A DNA stretch of 64,000 bases from Pseudomonadota bacterium (GTDB lineage: Bacteria; Pseudomonadota; Gammaproteobacteria; Enterobacterales; Enterobacteriaceae), in contig JAGTSE010000003.1 in NCBI GenBank assembly GCA_018261615.1, forward strand, positions 124,001 through 188,000, in the 5' to 3' direction. The stretch's first letter is position 1. Each line of letters begins with the position of its first letter. Below, in pieces: positions 37,023 through 46,734 of this stretch. Below the pieces are notes generated by a model. That model saw nothing but the letters and a program-made list of their open reading frames with translations. It was not told the DNA's origin and did not search any database. The translations under genes and the position numbers were made by a program.

Positions 37023-38630
37023 ATGAGTATTTCCTTGAAGAAGTCAGGGATGCTGAAGCTCGGTCTTAGCCTGGTGGCCATGACCGTCGCGGCAAGCGTG
37101 CAGGCTAAAACCCTGGTTTATTGTTCTGAAGGCTCGCCTGAAGGCTTTAACCCACAGCTTTTCACCTCTGGTACCACCTATGATGCCAGCTCCGTACCGA
37201 TTTATAACCGTCTGGTGGAATTTAAAACCGGCACCACGGAAGTGATTCCGGGCCTGGCTGAGAAGTGGGATATCAGCCCCGATGGCAAAACCTACACTTT
37301 CCACCTGCGTAAAGGTGTGAAGTGGCAGGACAACAAAGATTTCAAACCGACACGCGATTTCAACGCGGATGACGTGGTGTTCTCCTTCGACCGTCAGAAA
37401 AACGATCAGAACCCGTACCATAAAGTTTCTGGCGGCAGCTACGAATACTTCGAAGGCATGGGTCTGCCTGACCTGATTAGCGAAGTGAAGAAAGTCGACG
37501 ACAATACCGTTCAGTTCGTGCTGACCCGTCCGGAATCACCGTTCCTGGCCGACCTGGCAATGGACTTCGCTTCTATTCTCTCCAAAGAGTACGCGGACAA
37601 CATGCTGAAAGCCGGTACGCCGGAGAAAGTGGACCTCGACCCGATCGGTACCGGTCCGTTCCAACTGCTGCAATACCAGAAAGATTCCCGCATCCTGTAC
37701 AAAGCGTTTGACGGTTTCTGGGGCACCAAGCCGAAAATCGATCGTCTGGTTTTCTCCATCACTCCGGATGCTTCCGTACGTTATGCCAAACTGCAGAAAA
37801 ACGAGTGCCAGGTTATGCCGTACCCGAACCCGGCGGATATCGCTCGTATGAAGCAGGACAAAAACATCACGCTGATGGAGCAGGCTGGCCTGAACGTTGG
37901 CTACATGTCCTTCAACACCGAGAAGAAACCGTTTGATGACGTGAGAGTGCGTCAGGCGTTAACCTACGCGGTGAACAAAGAAGCGATCATCAAAGCAGTA
38001 TACCAGGGCGCTGGCGTGGCGGCGAAAAACCTGATCCCGCCAACCATGTGGGGCTATAACGACGACGTTAAAGACTACACCTACGATCCGGAAAAGGCGA
38101 AACAGCTGCTGAAAGAAGCCGGTCAGGATAAAGGCTTCACCGTTGAGCTGTGGGCGATGCCGGTACAGCGTCCGTACAACCCGAACGCTCGCCGTATGGC
38201 TGAGATGATTCAGGCTGACTGGGCGAAAGTCGGCGTACAAGCCAAAATCGTGACCTACGAGTGGGGTGAATACCTGAAGCGCGCGAAAGCGGGTGAACAC
38301 CAGGCGGTCATGATGGGCTGGACCGGCGACAATGGGGATCCGGATAACTTCTTCGCCACCCTGTTCAGTTGCGCAGCGGCGAAAGACGGTTCCAACTATT
38401 CTCGCTGGTGCTACAAACCGTTTGAAGATCTGATTCAACCGGCTCGCGCAACCGACGACCACAACAAGCGTGTTGAACTCTACAAACAGGCTCAGGTAGT
38501 GATGCATGACCAGGCTCCGGCACTGATCGTCGCCCACTCCACCGTGTATGAGCCGGTGCGTAAAGAAGTTAAAGGCTATGTTGTTGATCCATTAGGCAAA
38601 CACCACTTCGAAAACGTGTCTGTCGAATAA
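37023..38630 (+). CDS. dppA: Dipeptide-binding periplasmic protein DppA
   Basis: DppA binds dipeptides (and haem) in the periplasm and feeds the DppBCDF importer; it also acts in dipeptide chemotaxis in E. coli. The product is 535 residues as in E. coli. The start at 37023 has GGAG upstream and gives signal peptide MSISLKKSGMLKLGLSLVAM ending in VQA before KTLVYCSEG. SBP family 5 blocks are clear (AEKWDISPDGKTYTFHLRKG, NPIGTGPFQL-like DPIGTGPFQLL, VRQALTYAVNK). It is separated from dppB by two stable hairpins, as expected for a gene expressed more strongly than the rest of its operon. Confidence 0.97.
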   Translation: MSISLKKSGMLKLGLSLVAMTVAASVQAKTLVYCSEGSPEGFNPQLFTSGTTYDASSVPIYNRLVEFKTGTTEVIPGLAEKWDISPDGKTYTFHLRKGVKWQDNKDFKPTRDFNADDVVFSFDRQKNDQNPYHKVSGGSYEYFEGMGLPDLISEVKKVDDNTVQFVLTRPESPFLADLAMDFASILSKEYADNMLKAGTPEKVDLDPIGTGPFQLLQYQKDSRILYKAFDGFWGTKPKIDRLVFSITPDASVRYAKLQKNECQVMPYPNPADIARMKQDKNITLMEQAGLNVGYMSFNTEKKPFDDVRVRQALTYAVNKEAIIKAVYQGAGVAAKNLIPPTMWGYNDDVKDYTYDPEKAKQLLKEAGQDKGFTVELWAMPVQRPYNPNARRMAEMIQADWAKVGVQAKIVTYEWGEYLKRAKAGEHQAVMMGWTGDNGDPDNFFATLFSCAAAKDGSNYSRWCYKPFEDLIQPARATDDHNKRVELYKQAQVVMHDQAPALIVAHSTVYEPVRKEVKGYVVDPLGKHHFENVSVE

Positions 38631-38646
38631 TTAAGTACGATAGCTG

Positions 38647-38697
38647 CCCTCTCTCCTCTCCGGGAGAGAGGGTAAAGTGTTTTCCCTCTGCGGAGGG
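38647..38697 (+). repeat. Two hairpins between dppA and dppB
   Basis: CCCTCTCTCC (38647-38656) pairs perfectly with 38663-38672, and CCCTC (38684-38688) with 38693-38697 around TGCG. No T run follows. They probably protect the dppA message and reduce read-through into dppBCDF. Confidence 0.7.
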
Positions 38698-38765
38698 AAT
38701 TCCTGTTTGTGAGCAATACAGACGCGCCGCCGCCAGGTGCTGCGTCACTACTGAGAATCCGGGTT

Positions 38766-39785
38766 ATGTTGCAGTTCATTCTCCGACGTCTGGGGCTGGT
38801 TATCCCAACGTTTATCGGTATCACCCTTCTCACCTTTGCCTTTGTCCATATGATCCCCGGCGACCCGGTAATGATCATGGCGGGTGAGCGTGGTATCTCT
38901 CCTGAGCGTCACGCTCAATTGCTGGCTGAGCTTGGTCTTGATAAGCCGCTTTGGGAACAATATGTCCACTATGTCTGGGGCGTATTACACGGTGACTTAG
39001 GCATCTCTCTGAAGAGCCGAATTCCGGTGTGGGACGAGTTTGTGCCGCGTTTTAAAGCGACGCTGGAACTCGGTATCTGCGCCATGATTTTTGCAGTCGC
39101 TGTGGGTATTCCGGTGGGTGTGCTGGCCGCCGTCAAACGTGGCTCTATTTTCGATCATACTGCGGTGAGCCTTGCATTGACCGGCTATTCCATGCCTATC
39201 TTCTGGTGGGGCATGATGCTGATTATGCTGGTTTCAGTGCAGCTCAATCTGACGCCGGTTTCCGGGCGCGTCAGCGATATGGTGTTCCTTGACGACAGCA
39301 ATCCGTTAACCGGATTTATGCTGATAGACACCGCCATCTGGGGCGAGCAGGGTAATTTTATTGATGCCCTTGCGCATATGATCCTGCCAGCCATCGTGCT
39401 CGGTACCATTCCGCTGGCGGTGATCGTACGTATGACCCGCTCCTCTATGCTGGAAGTGCTGGGTGAAGATTACATCCGTACCGCGCGCGCAAAAGGGCTG
39501 ACACGCATGCGCGTGATCATCGTGCATGCGCTGCGCAACGCCATGCTGCCAGTGGTGACGGTTATCGGCTTGCAGGTCGGCACGCTGTTAGCGGGCGCGA
39601 TCCTGACGGAAACCATCTTCTCCTGGCCGGGTCTGGGTCGTTGGTTGATTGATGCGCTGCAACGCCGTGACTATCCGGTGGTGCAGGGCGGAGTATTGCT
39701 GGTCGCGACGATGATTATCCTCGTCAACCTGCTGGTCGACCTGCTCTACGGCGTGGTGAACCCGCGTATTCGGCATAAGAAGTAA
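38766..39785 (+). CDS. dppB: Dipeptide ABC transporter permease DppB
   Basis: DppB is an inner-membrane permease of the dipeptide importer. The product is 339 residues, equal to E. coli. The start at 38766 (MLQFILRRLGLVIPTFIG) is chosen by alignment with E. coli; an in-frame extension of 19 residues to 38709 is less likely although the ribosome site at 38766 is weak. The EAA-type loop EDYIRTARAKGLTRMRVIIV, which contacts the ATPases, is present. dppC follows after 9 bp. Confidence 0.96.
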   Translation: MLQFILRRLGLVIPTFIGITLLTFAFVHMIPGDPVMIMAGERGISPERHAQLLAELGLDKPLWEQYVHYVWGVLHGDLGISLKSRIPVWDEFVPRFKATLELGICAMIFAVAVGIPVGVLAAVKRGSIFDHTAVSLALTGYSMPIFWWGMMLIMLVSVQLNLTPVSGRVSDMVFLDDSNPLTGFMLIDTAIWGEQGNFIDALAHMILPAIVLGTIPLAVIVRMTRSSMLEVLGEDYIRTARAKGLTRMRVIIVHALRNAMLPVVTVIGLQVGTLLAGAILTETIFSWPGLGRWLIDALQRRDYPVVQGGVLLVATMIILVNLLVDLLYGVVNPRIRHKK

Positions 39786-39794
39786 GGGGCCATC

Positions 39795-40697
39795 ATGTCA
39801 CAATTTACTGAAAATAAAGTTATTGCTGCACCGGTGCCGATGACGCCGTTGCAGGAGTTCTGGCACTATTTCAAACGCAACAAAGGTGCGGTTGTTGGCC
39901 TGGCCTACGTGTTGATCATGTTGATTATCGCCGTGTTTGCTAACTTTCTTGCGCCACACAACCCGGCCGATCAGTTCCGCGATGCGCTGCTGGCGCCGCC
40001 GATTTGGCAGGACGGCGGCACCTGGACGCACATTCTGGGTACCGATGATGTGGGCCGCGACACGCTGTCGCGCCTGATGTTTGGCGCCCGTCTGTCGCTG
40101 CTGGTGGGCTGCCTGGTGGTCGTACTGTCGTTAATTGCGGGCATCGTGCTCGGCCTGGTAGCCGGTTACTTTGGCGGCGTTATCGATAACATCATCATGC
40201 GTGTCGTCGACATTATGCTGGCGCTGCCGAGCTTGCTATTGGCGCTGGTGCTGGTGGCTATCTTTGGCCCGTCGATCGTCAACGCCTCGCTGGCGCTGAC
40301 GTTTGTCGCCCTGCCGCACTATGTGCGACTCACGCGAGCTGCCGTGCTGGTGGAGGTGAATCGCGACTACGTGACCGCTTCCCGTGTTGCCGGTGCGGGC
40401 GCCATGCGCCAGATGTTTGTCAATATCTTCCCCAACTGCCTCGCGCCGCTGATCGTTCAGGCGTCGCTGGGCTTCTCGAACGCCATTCTCGACATGGCCG
40501 CCCTTGGCTTCCTTGGCATGGGTGCGCAGCCGCCAACACCGGAGTGGGGCACTATGCTCTCCGACGTGTTGCAGTTCGCGCAGAGCGCCTGGTGGGTCGT
40601 GACCTTCCCGGGCGTCGCGATCTTGCTGACGGTGCTGGCATTTAACCTGATGGGTGACGGCCTGCGTGACGCGCTCGATCCCAAACTGAAGCAGTAA
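39795..40697 (+). CDS. dppC: Dipeptide ABC transporter permease DppC
   Basis: DppC is the second permease and pairs with DppB. The product is 300 residues, as in E. coli. An N-terminal cytoplasmic tail precedes the first helix ([20 protein letters not shown]); five further helices and the EAA loop ([20 protein letters not shown]) follow. It ends in [14 protein letters not shown], typical of the family. AGG-rich ribosome site before the ATG; dppD follows after 10 bp. Confidence 0.97.
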   Translation: MSQFTENKVIAAPVPMTPLQEFWHYFKRNKGAVVGLAYVLIMLIIAVFANFLAPHNPADQFRDALLAPPIWQDGGTWTHILGTDDVGRDTLSRLMFGARLSLLVGCLVVVLSLIAGIVLGLVAGYFGGVIDNIIMRVVDIMLALPSLLLALVLVAIFGPSIVNASLALTFVALPHYVRLTRAAVLVEVNRDYVTASRVAGAGAMRQMFVNIFPNCLAPLIVQASLGFSNAILDMAALGFLGMGAQPPTPEWGTMLSDVLQFAQSAWWVVTFPGVAILLTVLAFNLMGDGLRDALDPKLKQ

Positions 40698-40707
40698 GAG
40701 GTTCGAG

Positions 40708-41691
40708 ATGGCGTTATTAAATGTAGATAAATTATCGGTGCACTTCGGCGACGTTGGCTCCGAGTTCCGCGCCGTAGACCGCGTAAGTTACAGCGTGAGC
40801 CAGGGCGAAGTGGTTGGTATCGTCGGTGAGTCCGGCTCCGGTAAATCCGTTAGTTCACTGGCGATTATGGGGCTGATTGATTTCCCCGGCCGCGTAATGG
40901 CCGAAAACCTGGAGTTCAACGGCCAGGATCTGAAACGCATTTCGGAAAAAGAGCGCCGTAGCCTGGTGGGCTCCGAGGTGGCGATGATTTTCCAGGATCC
41001 GATGACCAGCCTGAACCCGTGCTACACGGTCGGTTTCCAGATAATGGAAGCGATTAAGGTGCATCAAGGCGGTAATAAGAAAACCCGTCGTCAGCGTGCG
41101 ATTGACCTGCTGACGCAGGTCGGTATTCCCGATCCGGACTCGCGTCTGGACGTATATCCGCACCAGCTCTCCGGAGGGATGAGCCAGCGCGTGATGATTG
41201 CCATGGCGATTGCCTGCCAGCCAAAACTGCTGATTGCCGATGAACCCACCACCGCGCTGGATGTGACCATCCAGGCGCAGATCATCGAGCTTTTGCTGGA
41301 GTTGCAGCAAAAAGAGAATATGGCGCTGATCCTGATCACTCACGATCTGGCGCTGGTGGCGGAAGCGGCACACAAAATCATTGTGATGTACGCCGGCCAG
41401 GTGGTGGAAAGCGGCGAAGCGAAAGATATCTTCCGCGCGCCGCGTCATCCTTACACCCAGGCGCTACTGCGCGCTCTGCCGGAGTTTGCGCAGGACAAAG
41501 CTCGTCTGGCTTCGCTGCCAGGTGTTGTTCCGGGCAAATATGACCGCCCCAATGGCTGCCTGCTGAATCCGCGCTGCCCGTATGCAACGGATAAATGCCG
41601 CGAGCAGGAACCGGCACTGAACACCGTCGATGGTGGCCGTCAGTCCAAATGTCACTACCCACTTGATGACGCCGGGAGGCCAACACTATGA
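40708..41691 (+). CDS. dppD: Dipeptide ABC transporter ATP-binding protein DppD
   Basis: DppD is one of two ATPases of the importer. The 327-residue product equals E. coli. Walker [10 protein letters not shown] near residue 39, signature [14 protein letters not shown], Walker [13 protein letters not shown] and the switch His in ITHDLALV are present. The C-terminal oligopeptide-transporter extension has the cysteines ([16 protein letters not shown] and KCHYPL) that bind a 4Fe-4S cluster in this family. It overlaps dppF by 4 bp. Confidence 0.97.
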   Translation: MALLNVDKLSVHFGDVGSEFRAVDRVSYSVSQGEVVGIVGESGSGKSVSSLAIMGLIDFPGRVMAENLEFNGQDLKRISEKERRSLVGSEVAMIFQDPMTSLNPCYTVGFQIMEAIKVHQGGNKKTRRQRAIDLLTQVGIPDPDSRLDVYPHQLSGGMSQRVMIAMAIACQPKLLIADEPTTALDVTIQAQIIELLLELQQKENMALILITHDLALVAEAAHKIIVMYAGQVVESGEAKDIFRAPRHPYTQALLRALPEFAQDKARLASLPGVVPGKYDRPNGCLLNPRCPYATDKCREQEPALNTVDGGRQSKCHYPLDDAGRPTL

Positions 41692-42701
41692 GTACGCACG
41701 AGGCCACCCCGCAACAGCCGCTGTTGCAGGCTATCGACCTGAAAAAATACTACCCGGTGAAGAAGGGGATGTTTGCCCCGGAACGCCTGGTGAAAGCGCT
41801 GGATGGTGTATCGTTCACCCTGGAGCGCGGTAAAACGCTGGCAGTGGTGGGCGAATCTGGCTGTGGTAAATCCACGCTTGGCCGTCTGCTGACGATGATT
41901 GAAACCCCGACCGGCGGCGAGCTGTATTACCAGGGGCAGGATCTGCTGAAACACGATCCCCATGCGCAGAAGCTGCGTCGGCAGAAGATTCAGATCGTCT
42001 TCCAGAACCCGTATGGCTCGCTGAACCCGCGTAAAAAAGTGGGGCAGATCCTCGAAGAACCTCTGCTGATTAACACTTCTCTCAGCAAAGAGGCGCGTCG
42101 GGAAAAAGCGCTGGCGATGATGGCGAAAGTCGGTCTGAAAACCGAGCATTACGATCGCTATCCGCATATGTTCTCAGGCGGTCAGCGTCAGCGTATTGCT
42201 ATCGCCCGTGGTCTGATGCTCGATCCGGACGTCGTGATTGCTGACGAACCGGTTTCCGCTCTGGACGTATCCGTGCGCGCGCAGGTACTTAACCTGATGA
42301 TGGATTTGCAGCAGGACTTGGGGCTTTCTTACGTCTTTATCTCCCACGACCTGTCTGTGGTTGAGCACATTGCCGATGAAGTGATGGTGATGTATCTTGG
42401 CCGCTGTGTGGAGAAAGGCACGAAAGACCAGATCTTCTCTAATCCGCGTCACCCATACACTCAGGCGCTGCTCTCTGCAACGCCGCGCCTGAATCCGGAT
42501 GAGCGTCGCGAGCGCATTAAACTGACCGGCGAGCTGCCAAGCCCGCTGAATCCACCGCCGGGCTGTGCGTTTAACGCTCGCTGCTCCCGTCGTTTCGGCC
42601 CCTGCACGCAGTTGCAGCCGCAGCTGAAGGACTACGGTGGTCAACTGGTCGCCTGCTTTGCCGTCGACCAGGATGAGAACGGCGAGAAACAGCACGCGTA
42701 A
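41688..42701 (+). CDS. dppF: Dipeptide ABC transporter ATP-binding protein DppF
   Basis: DppF is the partner ATPase of DppD. The 337-residue product is slightly longer than E. coli (334). Walker [10 protein letters not shown], signature [14 protein letters not shown], Walker [13 protein letters not shown] and switch His in [10 protein letters not shown] are present. C-terminal cysteines ([12 protein letters not shown]) again fit the family cluster. Its ATG overlaps the dppD stop, showing translational coupling. It is the last gene of the operon. Confidence 0.97.
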   Translation: MSTHEATPQQPLLQAIDLKKYYPVKKGMFAPERLVKALDGVSFTLERGKTLAVVGESGCGKSTLGRLLTMIETPTGGELYYQGQDLLKHDPHAQKLRRQKIQIVFQNPYGSLNPRKKVGQILEEPLLINTSLSKEARREKALAMMAKVGLKTEHYDRYPHMFSGGQRQRIAIARGLMLDPDVVIADEPVSALDVSVRAQVLNLMMDLQQDLGLSYVFISHDLSVVEHIADEVMVMYLGRCVEKGTKDQIFSNPRHPYTQALLSATPRLNPDERRERIKLTGELPSPLNPPPGCAFNARCSRRFGPCTQLQPQLKDYGGQLVACFAVDQDENGEKQHA

Positions 42702-42710
42702 TCCACTGTG

Positions 42711-42734
42711 CCCGGCAGCGTTCAGCTTGCCGGG
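42711..42734 (+). terminator. Hairpin after dppF
   Basis: CCCGGCA (42711-42717) pairs perfectly with TGCCGGG (42728-42734), 9 bp after the stop. The following sequence is only moderately T-rich, so termination strength is uncertain. Confidence 0.5.
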
Positions 42735-43329
42735 CCTGTCACTTTACTCTGAACCCGCTCAGTCGATATTTTCCGTTGCTGGCAATCCTGATAAACATTT
42801 CGGCTTAATTTTTGACACTTCCAATAAATTTACCTTAAAGAAAACGAACGGGGAGATAATTTCTGCAGGAATAAAGGGTTAGCCGAATAAAACAGTTTTA
42901 TGACTACCAATAATTATTTCTAAATATTTCTATGGGTAAGAAAAAATCAAATGGGTAATTTCTTTGTCTGGATTATTATTCTTTTAATCAAGCGTAAGTT
43001 GATATTAATAAATATAAATTTAGTTTAAGTTGGTTTTTATCTCTATGATATCACTGAGTTTTTGGATGTTAATACTTTAATAGATACCGCGACAAAAAAA
43101 GATGGCACATGTATGGGTATTGTTTATATATTTACCGAAAATAAACATCGTGTTAGCAATACTGAAATTTAACACGTAAAAACAGGCCGAAGGCCATCGC
43201 CGAAACCTTATCTTGTACCCACGCAACACAGCACAGCCAAAATAAAAAGCCACAACTCGACCAATATCCGGGCGCTGAGATCTTTAGCGGTGGTGGGACA
43301 ATATTATTTTGTAAATCATGAGATTAACA
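42735..43329. other. AT-rich control region before the first cellulose operon
   Basis: About 600 bases without a supported gene. Bases 42790-43165 are strongly AT-rich, with runs such as TAAATATAAATTTAGTTTAAG, and could be curved or bound by H-NS-type proteins. The part from 43180 is of normal composition, contains a GGCCGAAGGCC hairpin near 43185 and presumably holds the promoter and leader of bcsO. I could not pick a promoter with confidence. Confidence 0.45.
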
Positions 43330-43815
43330 ATGAATCATTATGATGATTTGCAGAGGTTTAAGGATAAAACCCGCAACCAAAAACACAATTTTAAGGATCT
43401 CTCCGCGCAAAACCCTGGCAACGACCAGGGAAACTGGACGCTGATCCAGCAGCTCTCTCCGGTAACGGATGAATCGACGCTGAGCATGGGCGGCCATGTT
43501 TCTGTTCCCGTCCCGCAATCCGTTGAAGCGGATCTCTTTGCCAGCACAGAGAACCCGTCCGCTGCCGACGTCAACGAGCCTGCGTCAACACCCGCTCCTT
43601 CTATTTTTCAAGCGGTTGCCAGCCAGATTGCGACAGTCATCCCTCCCCCGACACCCGAGCCCGCCCCGGTGAGAGCGCTGACTGCCGGAGAGGCAAAATC
43701 TGCCGCCGTCAATTACGCACAACTCTTCGCCGCCAAAGCGCCGGAAGCAAATCCAAAAACGGAAAAAAACCAGCCATTACACTCGTTGTTAGAAAGGATC
43801 GCGTCATGCCGTTGA
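43330..43815 (+). CDS. bcsO: Cellulose biosynthesis protein BcsO
   Basis: BcsO is a poorly understood proline-rich protein found in enterobacterial cellulose operons that also have bcsD. The product is 161 residues from the ATG at 43330 (MNHYDDLQRFKDKTRNQ); an ATG four codons earlier (43318) is possible. The N-terminal YDDLQRFKDKT segment is the family hallmark. The middle is low in order and rich in Pro and Ala (PASTPAPSIFQ, PPPTPEPAPV). A short C-terminal helix (LHSLLERIASCR) ends it. It overlaps bcsQ by 10 bp. A scaffold role with BcsD is suggested by gene context only. Confidence 0.85.
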   Translation: MNHYDDLQRFKDKTRNQKHNFKDLSAQNPGNDQGNWTLIQQLSPVTDESTLSMGGHVSVPVPQSVEADLFASTENPSAADVNEPASTPAPSIFQAVASQIATVIPPPTPEPAPVRALTAGEAKSAAVNYAQLFAAKAPEANPKTEKNQPLHSLLERIASCR

Positions 43816-44609
43816 TTTGTGTTTGTTCGCCGAAGGGCGGTGTCGGAAAAACGACCCTGACGGCAAATCTGGCGTATGCGCTGGCCCGTTCAGGCAGTAA
43901 AGTGCTGGCGCTCGATTTTGACGTGCAGAATTCGCTGCGCCTGCATTTCGGCGTACCGCTCACGGACGGGCGTGGCTATGTTACCAAAGCGGCGGAATCG
44001 TCGGACTGGAGCCAGTTTGTCCTTACTGCGGGCGGCAATATCTTCGTCCTGCCTTATGGCGACGCCACAGAAGAGCAGCGCCTCACATTTGAAGAGCGGC
44101 TGGCGAATGACGAGCATTTTTTAACGCGTGGGCTGAATGCGCTGTTGAACTATCCTGGGCTGATTATCGTCGCGGATTTTCCGCCAGGGCCGTCGGCTGC
44201 GTTAAAGGCCATGTCGCGGCTGGCTGACGTGCATCTGGTGACGTTGCTGGCGGATACCGCATCACTCTCCCTGCTGCCGCAAATCGAAAACAACCGCCTG
44301 ACGGGAGAAGTGCTCAACCGTAAAGCCGGCCATTATTTTGTGGTCAACCAGAGCGACAATCGCCGCCAGATCAGCCGTGATGTCACCACGTTTCTTGAAC
44401 AGCGCCTGGGCAACCAGCTTCTGGGCGTGCTGCACCGCGATGAAAGTGTTGCCGAAGCGAATGCCTCCCAGCAATCGGTGTTCGATTTTAGCCCGGTTTC
44501 CGCAGCCGCTTTCGATATTGAACTCATTGCAAAACGCGTCGCCGGCATCTTAGGCGTCAAAATCGGTGACGGGACGGTTCACAACTCGCCGCGCATGTCT
44601 GGTTTCTAA
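43806..44609 (+). CDS. bcsQ: BcsQ, MinD/ParA-type ATPase (first operon)
   Basis: BcsQ is a SIMIBI-class ATPase needed for cellulose synthesis and polar placement of the machinery in E. coli. This 267-residue copy has a complete deviant Walker A with both lysines (Lys10 and Lys15 in PKGGVGKTT), ALDFDVQNSLRLHFG and the FPPGPS segment. It differs strongly from the second BcsQ in this window, which lacks both lysines. It overlaps bcsO by 10 bp and is followed by bcsA after 16 bp. Confidence 0.9.
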   Translation: MPLICVCSPKGGVGKTTLTANLAYALARSGSKVLALDFDVQNSLRLHFGVPLTDGRGYVTKAAESSDWSQFVLTAGGNIFVLPYGDATEEQRLTFEERLANDEHFLTRGLNALLNYPGLIIVADFPPGPSAALKAMSRLADVHLVTLLADTASLSLLPQIENNRLTGEVLNRKAGHYFVVNQSDNRRQISRDVTTFLEQRLGNQLLGVLHRDESVAEANASQQSVFDFSPVSAAAFDIELIAKRVAGILGVKIGDGTVHNSPRMSGF

Positions 44610-44625
44610 CGCTCACGGGCAACCT

Positions 44626-46734
44626 ATGAAAAAGCTTCTTTCTGTTTTGCTGGTGCTGGCAATGGTTCCTGTCGCCCTGCTGGTGGTCATTACGCCGATG
44701 GACAGCCAAAAGCAGTATATTTTTGGCCTGATCAGCATCGGCATTTTGTTCCTGCTTGGCTTTTGCAAAAAACGCAGTATTTCAGTGATTATGGTCGTGA
44801 TGTCGGCGCTGTTGTCGACACGCTATATCTATTTCCGCCTGACGCAAACCCTGCATTTTAACTCTGAGATTGAAACCCTGCTTGGCATGGGGCTGTTCCT
44901 GGCTGAAGTCTATGTCTGGGTGATGCTGCTGCTGAGCTACCTGCAAACTATATGGCCGCTGAAGCGTGAACTCGTACAACTGCCGGATGATATGAGCCAG
45001 TGGCCGACGGTGGATGTCTACATTCCGACCTACAACGAACCGCTGGATGTGGTGCGTGATACGGTGCTCGCCGCGCAGTGTATTGATTACCCGCGCGATA
45101 AGATGAACATCTACCTGCTTGATGACGGTAAACGCCGGGAGTTTGCGGTGTTCGCCGCCGATGTCGGCGTCGGGTATATCACCCGTAACGACAACGCGCA
45201 CGCCAAAGCTGGCAACCTGAACCACGCGATGAAGCTTACCCACGGCGAACTGATCTGTGTCTTCGACTGCGACCATGTCGCCACGCGAATTTTCCTGCAA
45301 GCCACGGTCGGCGGTTTCCTGAAAGATCCGAAACTGGCGCTGGTGCAGACGCCACATTACTTCTATTCACCGGATCCGTTTGAACGCAACCTGTCGGTAG
45401 GCTGTAACATTCCCAATGAAGGCTCGCTGTTCTACGGCCCGATCCAGCAAGGCAACGACAACTGGAACGCCACATTTTTCTGCGGTTCGTGCGCGGTGAT
45501 CCGTCGCAGCGCGCTGGAGGAAATTGGCGGTTTTGCCGTGGAAACGGTGACCGAAGATGCACATACTGCGCTGAAATTACAGCGCCTGGGCTGGGGTACG
45601 GCGTTTGTCGATATCCCGTTGGCGGCCGGTCTGGCGACAGAACGTCTGGTACTGCATGTGATCCAGCGTACCCGCTGGGCGCGCGGTATGACGCAGATTT
45701 TCCGCCTCGATAATCCGCTGCTGGGACGCGGGCTGACCCTTCCGCAGCGCCTGTGCTACCTGAGCGCTATGCTTTATTACCAATTTGCGCTGCCGCGAAT
45801 CGCCTTTTTGACCGCGCCGCTGGCTTATTTGCTGTTTAACCTGAACATTATTCACTCCTCGGCCAGTCTGGTCTTCGCCTACGCGCTGCCGCATTTGTTC
45901 CTTGCGGTGTACGTTAACTCGCGTCTGAACGGACGTTTCCGTTACAGCTTCTGGGGAGAGATTTATGACATCGTGCTGGCATTCCATATTGTCCTACCGA
46001 CAATGGTCACCATGCTGTTCCCGAAACGTGGGAAATTTAACGTCACCGATAAAGGCGGGCTGCTGAACGTTGGTTATTTTGATTTCAGCGTGGTGCGCCC
46101 GCATTTGATTATCGCGGTCTTGCTGGCAGCCGGCGTGGTTGCCGGGATTGTCCGCGCCTGCGCCCATGATTACTTTGGTGTCGATCCGCGCGTTATCGCC
46201 CTCAATGTTGGCTGGGGGCTATACAGTCTGATCTTCCTGCTGGCGGCGATTGCCGTGGCGCGGGAAACCCGGCAGACCCGCAAAACAATCCGTATTGATG
46301 TCGATATTCCGGTGTTGATCCACTATGCCAGCGGTATTACCTCGCGCAGCCAGACCGCCGATTTATCGATGGGCGGCTGTCGCATCGTGGTACCGGACGA
46401 ACGCCACCAGAGCGATGAAATTGAAGAGATTGAACTGCTGCTGCAATCGGGCGCGATTGTCATTCCGGTTCGCATCATCGCCAGCGATGCAGAGTATATC
46501 CGCTTGATGTTTGACGATATTCCGCCGTCGCGCCGCCGTGAACTGGTGCGCGTGGTGCTTTCCCGCGCGGACGCGTGGATCCATCCGCCGAAACCGCAGG
46601 ACAACCCGTTCCGCTCGATGCTGACCATTGTGCGCAGCGTCTTTGATCTCTTCTGGCTGACCTGGAAATCGCGTCGGGAAAACCGCCGCCTGCGGGCAGA
46701 GCTGGCGGCGAAGGCGGAGGAGGGCAGCGTATGA
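44626..46734 (+). CDS. bcsA: Cellulose synthase catalytic subunit BcsA (first operon)
   Basis: BcsA polymerises UDP-glucose into beta-1,4-glucan and threads it through the inner membrane. This copy has 702 residues from the ATG at 44626; it lacks the long N-terminal extension of the second copy. GT2 motifs are complete: Asp166-Asp167 (LLDDG), DCD 214-216, TED 309-311, QRTRW 347-351. The PilZ domain has RKTIR (552-556) and DLSMGG (579-584), so c-di-GMP should bind. Membrane helices flank the catalytic domain. The bcsB start overlaps its stop by 4 bp. Confidence 0.96.
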   Translation: MKKLLSVLLVLAMVPVALLVVITPMDSQKQYIFGLISIGILFLLGFCKKRSISVIMVVMSALLSTRYIYFRLTQTLHFNSEIETLLGMGLFLAEVYVWVMLLLSYLQTIWPLKRELVQLPDDMSQWPTVDVYIPTYNEPLDVVRDTVLAAQCIDYPRDKMNIYLLDDGKRREFAVFAADVGVGYITRNDNAHAKAGNLNHAMKLTHGELICVFDCDHVATRIFLQATVGGFLKDPKLALVQTPHYFYSPDPFERNLSVGCNIPNEGSLFYGPIQQGNDNWNATFFCGSCAVIRRSALEEIGGFAVETVTEDAHTALKLQRLGWGTAFVDIPLAAGLATERLVLHVIQRTRWARGMTQIFRLDNPLLGRGLTLPQRLCYLSAMLYYQFALPRIAFLTAPLAYLLFNLNIIHSSASLVFAYALPHLFLAVYVNSRLNGRFRYSFWGEIYDIVLAFHIVLPTMVTMLFPKRGKFNVTDKGGLLNVGYFDFSVVRPHLIIAVLLAAGVVAGIVRACAHDYFGVDPRVIALNVGWGLYSLIFLLAAIAVARETRQTRKTIRIDVDIPVLIHYASGITSRSQTADLSMGGCRIVVPDERHQSDEIEEIELLLQSGAIVIPVRIIASDAEYIRLMFDDIPPSRRRELVRVVLSRADAWIHPPKPQDNPFRSMLTIVRSVFDLFWLTWKSRRENRRLRAELAAKAEEGSV

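Noticed and set aside
42637..42882. Open frame across the end of dppF
   Set aside because: More than its first quarter is dppF read in the wrong frame and it runs over the terminator hairpin.
43318..43329. Upstream ATG as the bcsO start
   Set aside because: The family N terminus is better matched by the ATG at 43330, which has GAGA upstream. It is kept only as an alternative.
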